Positions 10,205 through 20,182 of a DNA stretch of 37,421 nt are shown here, piece after piece. Made by a program: the position numbers and the translations under genes. Source of the DNA: Monoraphidium neglectum (taxonomy: Eukaryota > Chlorophyta > Chlorophyceae > Sphaeropleales > Selenastraceae); NCBI RefSeq assembly GCF_000611645.1, contig NW_014013535.1, positions 1 through 37,421 of the forward strand, written 5' to 3'. Position 1 is the first letter of the stretch. Every line of letters begins with the position of its first letter. A model generated the notes under the pieces. That model worked only from the letters and a program-made list of their open reading frames with translations. It had not been told where the DNA came from and did no database searches.

Positions 10205-11401
10205 TCACTTGCTGCCCGCAGCGGCCAGAAACTCCTCAAGCGCGGCCACATCCACGCGCCGTGGCACGCCCAGCTCCTTGGCATGCGCCACCACAGCCGC
10301 CGCTGCGTCGGCAGCGCTCAGGCCGTTGGAGCGCGCCAGCCACGCAGCCTGCACCAGGCCCGTGCGGCCGCCACCACCCCAGCAGTGCACCAGGGTCTGC
10401 AAGCAGAGGGAGTCAACGGATGGGGCATCGCTTGGTTCATGCACAAAACCTTTCCAGGGGATGCCACCGATGCGCGGCACATCAGGTGCCTCACCAGAAA
10501 GCACATGCCAAGTCGCGCAAGCACTAGACACGGAAGTGTTGCACTGGTGTTGTGGACCACTGCCATCAGCAAAAAGCGGCTGCCATTACGCGCGCGGCAA
10601 TGCCCTCAAATTGCTGCTGGTGATGAACACATTGAATGACGCGCACCTTGCGGCCCGCCTTGACATTGGCGTCAATCACCGCGAGCACGTCGGCGGGGGA
10701 TGCAGAGCCTGCGTGCACGAGGTTTGCAACATTCAGGGTGCACCACAGTGTAAGCTGGCATGCACTGTGCCGCTGCCATGCATCACTTGACCAACAACTT
10801 GCATGCCACAGCACGCCTCAACTGTGCCCAAGCCGAGAGCAAGCAACCGTTCAGCCCTCCATGACGCCATGCCGGAGCAACTCCCTAGCAAAATCAAAAC
10901 CCGCAGGCGCAGCCCAGCACACCCTTCAGGTCAAAGTGGTGGTAGTGCTCCCCAAAGGCGGCCCTCATCTGCTCCTCAATGCCCGGCGCTGCGTAGGTCT
11001 GCGCCACCTCGTCAGCGTTCAGCAGGCTGACCACAGACTGCACGCCATTTGACTTGACAAAGGCGACCCACCTGGTGCGTGAGGGGCGTTCCTGCACAAG
11101 TTGGTGGTTGCAGGACAGTTGCACCCGCACCGCTTTGGTGCCTCGGAGGCGTGTGCAACCAGCAGCTGTGACAAGGCGTTCTGGCCAATGGGGCGCAGCG
11201 TCAGGTCACGCGGCTTCCTCTTCCGTACACTCACTCCTCCACCTCGGTTGCCGGCACCGGCTCAGCGACGCATTCAGCAAAACATCGCTGCCGTTTGGCG
11301 CCCGGCCGCGCGGCGCCGACAAGCAGCGTGGCCTCCTGGGTGGTGGCGCCATAATTGAAGTCAACATGAGAGGTCGTTGGCCCAGGAGCGTGCTCGGCCA
11401 T
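10205..11401 (-). CDS. Small dual-specificity-type protein phosphatase
   Basis: Four exons agree in phase: 11235-11401, 10923-11071, 10647-10708 and 10205-10396 (570 nt, 189 residues, TGA at 10205-10207). The first exon begins MAEHAPGPTTSHVDFNYG and includes LLVGAARPGA, like the 'FNW...ilaG.aRPG' start of compact Cys-phosphatases. The second exon carries WVAFVKSNGVQSVVSLLN and ends HHFDLKG; its Asp (10930-10932) is the likely general acid. The last exon has the P-loop HCWGGGGRTG (Cys codon 10382-10384, Arg 10364-10366), i.e. C-x5-R. The GG..GRTG form recalls the CDKN3/KAP-like and bacterial/plant groups more than HCxAGxSRS MAPK phosphatases. No targeting peptide is evident. It probably dephosphorylates phosphotyrosine/threonine or a related phosphoester; substrate unknown. 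Confidence 0.82.
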
Positions 11402-12555
11402 GAAGTCCAGTCGCTGATCTGATTTGCGGCCGGTTAGAGCCGAGAGCTGCCCTGGGTTGGTGTATTGATGTTGCCGTACGGGTCCTGTCCAGTATCAGCT
11501 CATATACGGTAGAATGCCCGTCTGTACAGTCCATTTCTTGGGATGGTCCCCTAGCTGCAGCGGCAGCTTTGACAGCGTTGGTGAGTCAGCGGAGCCCAAT
11601 GGTTGCTGAAGGGGCCTACTACTATAATGGCCCGCCCTAGCCCCGCGCTAAGCGTCGTTGGCCTGACACTAGTGTTAGTGCAAGGTTATCGCCTAGCCAC
11701 ACGCTAGTGCGCACTTAGCGGTACCCAAGGATCCCACTTGATGTCTGGCCCTGCACCAAGGATCCAACAAGTGCCACGCCACAGAGTAAGGTCGGCGACG
11801 TACAGCTAAACAGCCTGTTACAAGAGAAAATAAAGCTAGGTCGCCGCCGCAGGCAGGGCCCCCTGCGTCCGGGCGCAACCCCATTCCCGACTTGCAGTGC
11901 TGCAGCAAACTTGCATTGCTGCAGCAAACTCCTTTGTTTGAACCAACGGAAGTGCTCTGTTTGTCTGCCTCGGACCAAGACCATCACATGGTGAGTTCTT
12001 TGCGCCAGCGCGTTTGACACCCGTAATCACCGCTTGAACAAGCAGAGAAGAGGCAAGGTGCCTGCAATGTCCAAGCCTTTTTAGGCCAGCAGTGCTCACA
12101 ATTTTGGTGCGAGAGCTCTGTGCACCTACTGTTTGCGCTTCGTGTGCTGCTGACACACGCTGGCTTGCCTGACTAGCTCACCCAGGCTGACATGACTCAC
12201 CGACAAGGTCATCAGTTGTAGTACCATAGTGCGTCGGGGCGCAGCACAAGCGCCGTGGCTCGGCACCAGGGGAGATGACGATTTGTGCGGTGCCACGCAA
12301 GAGCGCTGTTGCTAGGATAGTGTTGCAACAGCCAGCCGACACTGTGGCTGCAGTTGCTCACTTGCTGCGCCCGGTTTGACCTGGTCTCCCGCAAGACGGC
12401 CCTTGGACACGCAATGCCCTCAACACAAAAACAATGCAGCATGCCTCAAGTCCAACAGTTCAAAGTCAGCGAAAAGCGTATCAGAACGTGTCCAGCCGCG
12501 ACCTTCAGCTTTTTGAAAGCCGGGTACGGTAGATCATAGCAGCTCATGCTGCCAC
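11402..12555. other. Divergent intergenic region (phosphatase / CCDC77-like)
   Basis: About 1.15 kb between two divergent starts, with only short frames lacking motifs. It contains the 19-bp tandem duplication at 11891-11928 and a palindromic ACACTAGTGT near 11669. Promoters of both flanking genes should lie here. Confidence 0.5.
11891..11928. repeat. 19-bp direct tandem duplication
   Basis: CTTGCAGTGCTGCAGCAAA (11891-11909) is followed directly by CTTGCATTGCTGCAGCAAA (11910-11928), with one mismatch. Each copy contains the palindromic GCTGCAGC core. Confidence 0.9.
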
Positions 12556-15440
12556 ATGGCTCAAACCCCAGCAAAACGCATCGAGGAGGTGCTGCCTTCA
12601 CCGCAGCTATTGGCTCACTACAAAACGCGCATAGGTGCGGGGACGCGGCAGCAAACAACGAGCGGGTATGCGGTGCGCGGGGGCAGAAAACTCAACCTAT
12701 CACTGAATTCTGCAGAGGAGTTTGAGGCCGAGCGGGATGAGCTGCTGCGGGCCGTGGCACGCTGCGCCGTCCAGTCGGAGGACCTGCACCGTTTGGAGTG
12801 GGAGAACCGCAAGCGCGCCGATGAGGTCCGCGAGTTGCAGCAGGTAAGAGCTAATGAGGTTGCCGAGTCGGGGTGGTCTGGCTATTGCGACGAATCCATC
12901 TCCTTGCGAGCATCTAGAACGGCACGGAGAGGAAACATGCACGCCTGGCCACCCTCGTGCACGCACACCTCACGCGGCATTGCGGATGCATGCGCACGCG
13001 CACGCACCAACACACGCACATCAACACACACATGCATGGACGCGCAGCGCACACTCTCGCATGTACAAACGAACGACACTGGCGTGCCTCCTCAAAACCG
13101 CCAGGCCCTCAGCGATGCGCAGCAGTTCCTGTTTGAGGAGCGCCAGAGGCTGCTGGCCCTGCAGGCGGAGAACGACGAGCTCAAGCTGCAGGAGCTGGAC
13201 GACAGAAAACGCATGCAGCACCTGCTGGCCATGACGCAGCCGCTGGAGCAGCAGATCACCTACCGCGGCGACGGCCTGCCGGCGGCGTCCACGCTGCCGG
13301 CGGCGGGCGCAGCGGGCGCGGGGCAGCAGCCGGGGCAGGCGGGCGGCGGGGGCGGCAACGTGATGCGGACGGTGTTCCTGCCGACTGCTAATGCGGACGC
13401 GCTGTTGCTGAAGATTGAGTCCCTGCAGGCTCAGCTGAACGAGCAGGTGGGCGGAGGGGCGCACAGGGTATGCCCAAAACGCGCGCCTGCTGCCACCAGC
13501 CCCGCTGCCGCCACCACCGCGGACGCGGCAGTGCCACCGCCGCTTGCCGCAGCTCCTCAGAAGCCGCCTGGCGCCGTCAACCTGTGCACCGCATCGCCTT
13601 GAACCCCCCGCAGCGCGCGCTGTCGGAGGAGCGCGTGGAGGCGCTGCTGGTGGACCGCAAGGTGCGGCAGCAGGAGGAGGAGCGCCACCGCGCCAACTTC
13701 CTGGTCCAGGTGCGACGGGAGGGCAAGGGATGGGAGGGAGCGGAGCGGGCGCCAGCAGCCGCACATGGCTGGTTGTGCTGAGGCAAGGCGCGTCCGCGGC
13801 TCGGCGCGCGGCGCCGCGCTTTGGGCGCTTTGTCAGGGTCGTTCGGTTGCCCCGTTTTCGCCCGTCTGCTCAGGGCGCGCGCCACCTCAGTTTGGACTGG
13901 CCCCCTGCCGGCCCCATCTCGCTCCCTGCACCCCACAGATCGAGGCCCTGTCTACCAAGGTCACACAGCTGGAGGACACCCTGCGGCAGACCACCAAGGA
14001 CTACATCGAGGGTGCGCGTCCTTGAACTCAAATCCCACGCTGTGCTTGTGCGGACGTGGGAGGATTCCACTCAGCCCTCAGCCTGTACTGCAAGCATTGT
14101 GTCTCTGCCGCTGCGGAGTGCGACACGTGGTGTGACGCCCAACATTACGGCGTGCGCTGCTGCTCCTCTGCAGCCCGCCGCGCCCGACAGGACGCCGAGG
14201 CGCGCGCCGCCGCAGCAGAGGCGCAGATGCATCGGGAAGTTGACGCCGCACGCGCTGACAGCGTGCGCGAGCGGCGGGCGGCCAAGCAGGAGGCGCGGGA
14301 TGCGGCGGCGGTTGCGGAAGCGCGGATGCGGGAGTATGTGGACCGTTTCAGGGAGCAGGTGCCGGAGCGAGTATGGCTGCTTGAAATTGGACAAACTCAA
14401 AGGGGGCGTTGGGGGCGGCGCAGGCGCATACACAGGGGGGACCAAGCGCAAGACAGGCAACACGCGCTATGGTTGGCTGGCCTGCCCTGGGTTGAGCCAC
14501 CCTCGCACAGGGATTAACGGCGGGCTTATCGAAGCAAAGCGCACCTGGACGACTTGGCATGGCCGGGCGACCTGTGGGCAGGGCGCAGCAACATTGTTTA
14601 TACACACCGATTGGCTGGCGCAATCCATCTCCGCTCCCGCATTACCCTGCAGGTGCGCGCCCGCGAGGAGGAGCTGACCAACCTGGCCAGCCTCCACGCA
14701 TCAACCAAGGCGGCAGCCGACAAGCGCATCGCTGACCTGGAGGCGCGCGCCTCGCGGCTGCAGGACTCGAACCGCCAGCTGGAGCAGCGGCGCCAGTTGG
14801 AGGTGGACGGGTGGGGCGCTGACGTGACGCTCCTGAGGAAGCAGCTGGCTGCGGTGGACCGGAAGCTGACGCAGATGCGGCTGATTGACAGGTACGCAGT
14901 TTCTGCACCCCGGGATGTGGCGCCCTCAGAACGGATTGTGCTGTTTGGTGCTGGTGCTGCCTTACATCAAGGATGGTGCACGTCTTAGTGGGCAACATGG
15001 CGTCACATGCGCATGGCACAAGGGGCTATCTAGGGTGACGCTTGTTTCAATACGATGTCATTATTGTATCACGTTGTTTCATGCTCAGGCTGGAGGACGA
15101 CGAGCGGCTGGACACCCTACTAGACCAGCTGCAGAAGAAGGCGCCCTCCGTTCCTGCCGCCGCGGCAGGCAAGGACGCGCGGGGCCGTCGGCCTCGGCGG
15201 CACGGGGACGATGGCGGCAGCAGCCAGGCCGGTGGCGAAGGCGATGCCGGCGACGACGATGCCAGCGCGACAATGAGCAGCGGCATCCACAGCGTGAAAA
15301 GCCAGCTGGCGGCGGAGATGCGGGCGGTGCGGCGGCAGCTGGATGAGCTGGACGCGCGGGCTGGGGCTAAGGCGGAGCGCGCAGGGGTGGCGCCGCGGGC
15401 GGCCAACTACGGGCGGCTTGCACGTGGCTTCGGCACATGA
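12556..15440 (+). CDS. CCDC77: CCDC77-like coiled-coil (centriole/basal-body) protein
   Basis: Seven exons agree in phase: 12556-12843, 13105-13446, 13614-13709, 13939-14011, 14174-14358, 14653-14891 and 15089-15440 (1575 nt, 524 residues). Blocks match what I recall of animal CCDC77 in order: PSPQLLAHYKTRI near the N-terminus; ALSDAQQFLFEERQRLLALQ, AENDELKLQELDDRKRMQHL and then QITY; IESLQAQLNEQ then LSEERVEALLVDRKV; KRIADLEARASRLQDSNRQL then EQRRQLEVDGWGADVTLLRK. The protein is coiled coil nearly throughout, with a Gly/Ala-rich insert after QITYRGDG. CCDC77 is a centrosome/centriole-associated protein of flagellated eukaryotes; its exact role is unclear. The donor of exon 5 could also be 12 nt later (CGA|GTATGG). 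TGTAA at 15473-15477 is a good poly(A) signal. Confidence 0.8.
12955..13040 (+). repeat. Imperfect (CA)n tract in CCDC77-like intron 1
   Basis: A degenerate CA/CG-rich dinucleotide tract lies inside the intron 12844-13104. The transcript carries it as CA, the opposite polarity to the UG tracts in the DUF3754 and RS-protein introns. Confidence 0.65.
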
Positions 15441-15902
15441 TCGGGCCGCACGAACCTTGCTGACTGACAGGTTGTAAGAGCATACTGTTTGCAGCTCTTC
15501 ATAGCATGCGGGGCAGCGGGCTTACAGCAGATCTAGTCCTCGTCGACGCTGTTGCCAGTCCAAGCTGATGGGGCATATCTACGTATCAGCGGCCTCACTC
15601 CATTGAGGGTGGGAGTGGGCTGTGCACCTCACAGGCACGCCGTAAAGAAGGATGCCAGGCCTGCTGAACACAAAGACAGCTCACAACCAGGACTGATGTC
15701 GCACCACATTGCCGGGACCACCGTCATCCTGACTCATCTCTGCCGGCACCAACCTGTCAATGTCCCTGATCACGAGACCTCGCAGCACTAGCCCTTCATG
15801 AATCATCCGTGTAGGTCTCCAGTGTCACTAGCAACATCGCTTCAAGCTCACGGCGCGATTCAAACTCTCGATCGACGATCTCGCCTAAAACTACCAAAAA
15901 AA
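15441..15902. other. Intergenic region
   Basis: This holds the CCDC77-like 3' end and the promoter of the next plus-strand gene. No coding frame with recognisable content is visible. Confidence 0.5.
15473..15477 (+). terminator. TGTAA poly(A) signal of the CCDC77-like gene
   Basis: TGTAA, the green-algal near-upstream polyadenylation element, lies 33 nt after the stop codon. Confidence 0.6.
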
Positions 15903-16640
15903 ATGCCCAGCAGACAATCAACATGCTTGGTGGTTCAAGCTGTTGCGCTTTCGGTGCTTCTACTAGCAGTGACAGTCGAGCAGACGGTAGGACTCAGAAC
16001 TGCTTCAGCGCATCTCAACTGCTGCTGTGCTCGCGCAGCATACCGGTACGCCCGGACCCCAACACGAGTTGCTCTTTTCCCAAAAGCAGGCAGCCAAGGA
16101 GCAGCCTGTCCAGTTCCGGCAGTGGACTGCGAGCCAGGTTGGTCAAGATGCACTTCATGTGGCGCAGCTGCTGCACAAGGCGTACCTTGGTGAGTTTAAA
16201 TGTTCCCCCACGTCAAAAACGCCTATGCTGGTGATGCTAGGCATGTATCTGCATGTGGTAACAACATCAGGCTTCAGTGGTCGGTGCCACGTCTACGTTC
16301 TACCCAGTGCTCACTCCCCTGAGAGACAGCATGCAGATCTCGCCTCCGCCGCCCCTCCCCTGCACGCCCCCGCCGTGCCCCAGAGCCTTGGCAGCACAAC
16401 ACCGTGAGGAAGGTGCAGCCATGGTTGCACGCTGCTTGGGGCCGCGTGCGGTCCATAGAGGAGCCAGCGCGCGCAGCGTACGGGCGGTGGCGAGAGGTAG
16501 CGGCCGACGCGCTGCTGGCGTCACCGGCAGGACTGGATCCTGAAAAGGCAAGGCAGACAATCGACGCCCTGAGCCTGGCTGTCGGCGCTGGGGTGCTGGG
16601 GCTCGTGGTTGGCGCGGTTCTGCACCTGATTGTCGGATAG
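15903..16640 (+). CDS. Small secretory-pathway protein with C-terminal membrane anchor, unknown function
   Basis: Three exons agree in phase: 15903-15986, 16039-16189 and 16384-16640 (492 nt, 163 residues). ATG 15903 opens a signal peptide or anchor (LVVQAVALSVLLLAVTV). The middle exon is hydrophilic (QHELLFSQKQAAKEQ, HVAQLLHKAYLG). The last exon has amphipathic VRKVQPWLHAAWGRVRSIEE and ends in a single hydrophobic helix (LAVGAGVLGLVVGAVLHLIV) with a two-residue tail. The expected topology is a short luminal/extracellular domain held by a C-terminal anchor. I do not recognise a family. The codon before the start has A-rich context (CCAAAAAAAATG). TGTAA at 16651-16655, only 11 nt past the stop, may be the poly(A) signal. 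Confidence 0.6.
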
Positions 16641-16650
16641 CTGGCGCCGG

Positions 16651-16655
16651 TGTAA
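16651..16655 (+). terminator. TGTAA poly(A) signal candidate
   Basis: TGTAA lies 11 nt after the TAG of the small membrane protein gene. That implies an unusually short 3'UTR, so a more distal site is possible. Confidence 0.4.
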
Positions 16656-16891
16656 CACTGTGCAAGCTTGGCACGCCGACGCACTGGATGGGTTTGCGCG
16701 TGTCCAGTTTGACACCAGAAGGCATACGTGGCCACACAGTTTTTCAGCGTCGGCCACATCCACAGCTGCATGCTAGTCACAATTCTATTGAACCAAGGCT
16801 GTGCTCCCCTCCAGCCTCTTTGCACAGCATTCGCCGATCGACGTGCGCCGCCAGCGAGGCCGTCTGCCGCGCGCGGCGCGCCGGGCGCCGG

Positions 16892-17887
16892 TCAGCGCAC
16901 GTCCCCGATGCGCTCCACGGCGACGGAGACGTCCTTCACGCCCTGCTGCAGCCGCTGGATCATGGGCTGGACCACCTCTGCCGGCTCGCGCCGCTTGAGG
17001 GCGCCGTCCAGCCGCTCCACGCCCTCCACCACGTCTCGCGCCATCTGTGAGCGCGCGTCGCGCGTGGGCGCGTGACGAATCGGCCCGGTTGCCGCGAAGC
17101 TGTGTGCTGAGCGCGGTCTGGCTGCCGCAGAGGCTGGATGCAAGTGCCGGATGACACCCCGTTGCGCGAGCTGGACACGGCACGCCTGCGCGAAAGCATG
17201 CGTTAGGCATGCGCAGCACGCGCATGCAGCCGCGAAGGGGCGCACACCTGCTGCGACACCAGGCGGTACATCTCCTGGCCGTACCCCAGGTCGAGCCGCA
17301 GCGTCTTGAACGCGCCCTCTCGCAGCTGCATCCGCGCGTTGTCGTACTGACCTATACGCACCAGCAGCTCGCAGCGTTGCAGCTGCGCTTGGACCGCCTG
17401 GCGTGCGCATCGCATGCGGTTGGGTACGGCATCGGGGGCGGTCTTGCAGCCGCCAGTGCCAGCGCTGCCCATGAATGCAGCCAGCGCTCGCCCATAACGC
17501 TGGCCCATTGCGGCTGTTTGCAGACCCTGGCAGCGGACCCTTAAGCCCTGCTGATGACAATGAACGCACCTCGAGTCGGTTGGACAGGGCCTGGCCAGGC
17601 TCCTCCTCGCCAAACAGCCGCTTCTGCTTGTTCAGCCGCTTCAGGTCCTCCAAGACCGCCGCATTGCTGCCCGCTGCCAGAGCCGCTGCCGTAGGTGTGG
17701 CGCCTAAGACAAGCGCGAGCGCCACCAGCGCCGTGCGCCGGTGGGGGTGGGCCGCGCGCTGCTCGTGCTGCTGTGAATGCGCCACCACCACTGGTGACAG
17801 CGACGGCGGATGTGCTATGGGCAAGCTGCCACGCGCCGCCTGGGCGGGCGGGCGTGAATGCAGGTTGACGCATCTAATGAGACTCAT
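16892..17887 (-). CDS. Thylakoid-lumen-type protein with Tat-like signal, unknown function
   Basis: Three exons agree in phase: 17570-17887, 17248-17397 and 16892-17044 (621 nt, 206 residues). The N-terminus is a transit-peptide-like Ser/His/Arg/Ala stretch, then HPHRRTALVALALVLGATPT and an AALA cleavage region. A twin arginine just before a hydrophobic stretch and an A-x-A site is the pattern of lumenal proteins carried by the Tat route. The mature part is helical and charged: LNKQKRLFGEEEPGQALSNR, AVQAQLQRCELLVRIGQYDN and QLREGAFKTLRLDLGYGQEM, ending in LQQGVKDVSVAVERIGDVR. It has the feel of a PsbQ-like four-helix lumen protein, but I cannot assign a family. An upstream in-frame extension to 18244 exists; I prefer ATG 17887 because the targeting signal follows it directly. 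It is divergent to the cyclin gene. Confidence 0.72.
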   Translation of the reverse strand: MSLIRCVNLHSRPPAQAARGSLPIAHPPSLSPVVVAHSQQHEQRAAHPHRRTALVALALVLGATPTAAALAAGSNAAVLEDLKRLNKQKRLFGEEEPGQALSNRLEVRSLSSAGLKGPLPGSANSRNGPALWASAGCIHGQRWHWRLQDRPRCRTQPHAMRTPGGPSAAATLRAAGAYRSVRQRADAAARGRVQDAAARPGVRPGDVPPGVAAGVRPFAAACACCACLTHAFAQACRVQLAQRGVIRHLHPASAAARPRSAHSFAATGPIRHAPTRDARSQMARDVVEGVERLDGALKRREPAEVVQPMIQRLQQGVKDVSVAVERIGDVR

Positions 17888-18223
17888 CACGTCGAGATTA
17901 GCCTTCCACGAATGGCTCCGGTACGACGACTCAGCACTCACAGCGTCGCCTAGATCGTGAGCAGAGTTTGTCCTCAGCTCGAAATCGGGACAGCGTAACA
18001 GGTAGTCCGAGGATTGTGTGTGGCACTCAAGGCCCAGTGCCCGCTGTTCAACCAGTGGTTGACCTGGTGTGAAGGGAAGCTGCTGTTGTGGTGAGGGGCC
18101 AATTCGTCTTGAAGGGCGTTCGTCTTGCCCCGCTTCATTCACGGATCGTACACTCCGATCCAGGATCGCTACATACGCCTCACGCAGACTCTTGCAGCGA
18201 GGCAGCAGCAACGCAGGAGCAGC
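17888..18223. promoter_or_regulatory. Presumed bidirectional promoter (lumen protein / cyclin)
   Basis: Only 336 bp separate the two divergent start codons, so both 5'UTRs and promoters must share this space. No TATA box or known element stands out. Confidence 0.4.
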
Positions 18224-20182
18224 ATGGCAGCAGGCATCGCCCACTCGCAGGCGTCCTACGGCCTCATGTCCGTGGAGATGGACGCAGAGAACTGCCCTCC
18301 TCCCTACTCGGGGACCTCAAAGGCAAGCGGGGTCGTGGGGGCTGGTCTGCATCGCTTGTTGTTGTCTCGCTGCCCTCTTGTCGGATCCTGCCATCCACTG
18401 ACTCTTCCGCCCGCTCTAACATCTCACAGGACTCGTTCTACGTCCACTCTGACTCTGTGGGGGCCCGGGCTCGCAGCCACCAGGTGGGTTGAGGTGCCGA
18501 CTTGGCGCCCGGTTTCAAAGTCGAATTGCTCCACAACGCTGACCCAGCCCTCCTTTACTGACGCAGGCAGCTTCAACGTCTTCCGTTCTGGTGGAGAGGC
18601 CCTTCCAACGGCAGGCTGGCGGGAGCAGCGGTGAGTTCGGATGCACAGAGTCTGCACACAACTGTACAGCTGCTGCATTGCGCTCAGGTTTGGGATGGAT
18701 TCGCCGCACCATGACGCCTGAAAGGCTCTTATCTCCTACCAATGTCTCCTCATGGTTCATTGCTGTGCCGCAGGCGCCCAATTCGGACTCCAGGTGCAAA
18801 AGCAGCACAGCGTCGTCGACATTGATGCCAACAACGCCGGCAACCCACTGGCCTGTGCCGAGTACGCGCGCGACATCTTTGACCACCTCCACGAAATTGA
18901 GGTGTGCACACCCAATCAATCTGCTGGGCTCAGCGAATGGGAAAGTAACGTTCATGACCGCCTGCCATGTGGCGGCTTGCTTTTCAAATTCAGGGCTGCT
19001 GCCGCTATAGCTGTTACGAAATTGGCATGCCCGGGCGGCTTCAAAAGGCTGGATTGCAATTCATGCCCCCATTCACAACCCTTCTAGAGCCACATGACCT
19101 CACCTGGCTTCTAAAACCACACCCCATTCGAATCGCGTGGCCTGACTTGTCCCCTCTCCCACCACGCCCCCTCAATGCCCGCCCGCGCAGTGCGACTGCC
19201 GCGCGGACCCGCGCTACATGGAGCGCGTGCAGCAGGACATGACGCCCCACATGCGCGCCATCCTGGTGGACTGGCTGGTCGAGGTGGCCATGGAGTACCG
19301 CCTCTGCAGCGACACCCTGCACCTCACGGTCGCGCTGCTGGACCGCTTCCTGTCCGTCGCGCGCATCGGGCGCGACCAGCTGCAGCTCGCCGGCATCGCG
19401 TGCATGTGGGCCGCGGCCAAGTACGAGGAGATCTACGCCCCCAGCGCCCGCGAGTTCTGCTTCATCACGGACAACACCTACACGCCGAAGCAGGTGCGCG
19501 CGCGTTGGGGCGGGGCTATCCGCGTGCGCATGCACGCGAACGCCGTTACGCGAGCTCTTCGGCCCCGTCATCCGCCATGAGGGACTGCTCGCGGCCCCGA
19601 TCTCTGTGTCCCTGTCCTCTCCAGCATGCATGCCGAACCTACCCCCTCTCAAACCTCTCTGCCCCACCCCACCCCCCCCCCCCCCTCGAACCGCCGCAGC
19701 TGGTCGACATGGAGGCGCACGTGCTCAGCGCCCTCTCCTTCCGCCTGACGCTGCCGACGTCCAAGGCCTTCCTGCGCCGCTACCTCCAGGCCTCCGCCGC
19801 CAACGAGCGCCTGCACTTCCTCGCCTCGTTCCTCTGCGAGCTCTCCATGATGGACGAGGCGGGCCTCGCACACGCGCCGAGCGCAGTCGCCGCGGCCTCG
19901 GTGTTCCTCGCGCGCGCGATGCTGCAGCAGGCGCCCTGGGACGCGACGCTCGCGCACTACTCGCGCCGCCGCGCGGCCGACGTCGCGGGCGCCGTGCAGT
20001 TTGTGGCGGAGACGCACCGGCGTGTGGTGGAGGAGGGCACGTTTGCAGCAATCGTGGACAAGTACAGCAGCAGCAACCTCCTGAGCGTCGGCAAGGCGCT
20101 GCCGCTGGGCGCGCAGCACCTGGCGGCGCTGCTGAGCACCTGCTGCGGCGCGGCGCCCGGGCCGTGCGTGACGTTGTGCTGA
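18224..20182 (+). CDS. A-type cyclin
   Basis: Six exons agree in phase: 18224-18322, 18430-18483, 18567-18630, 18774-18901, 19191-19493 and 19700-20182 (1131 nt, 376 residues). Before the cyclin box lies VVDIDANNAGNPLACAEYAR, like the plant CYCA 'vDID....dp..c..Ya.dIy' block, then YMERVQQDMTPHMRAILVDW followed by LVEVAMEYRL, the A-cyclin signature. CDK-contact residues are present in WAAAKYEEIYAP (Lys and Glu). The C-terminal cyclin fold begins VLSALSFRLTLPTSKAFLRR and runs to the end. It should activate CDKA/CDKB-type kinases in S/G2. The N-terminus is short, with no clear RxxL destruction box. The first intron is best read as GC-AG (AAG|GCAAGC at 18323). Poly-C lies upstream of the last acceptor. 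Confidence 0.88.

Noticed and set aside
11640..11720. Possible small inverted-repeat element (CGCTAAG ... CTTAGCG, ACACTAGTGT palindrome)
   Set aside because: The matching arms are only about 7 nt with no target-site duplication, so this is not enough to call a MITE.
16892..18244. A 450-codon minus-strand frame across the lumen-protein gene
   Set aside because: It includes two introns and an upstream extension. Splice-site phase and the targeting signal support the shorter three-exon gene starting at 17887.
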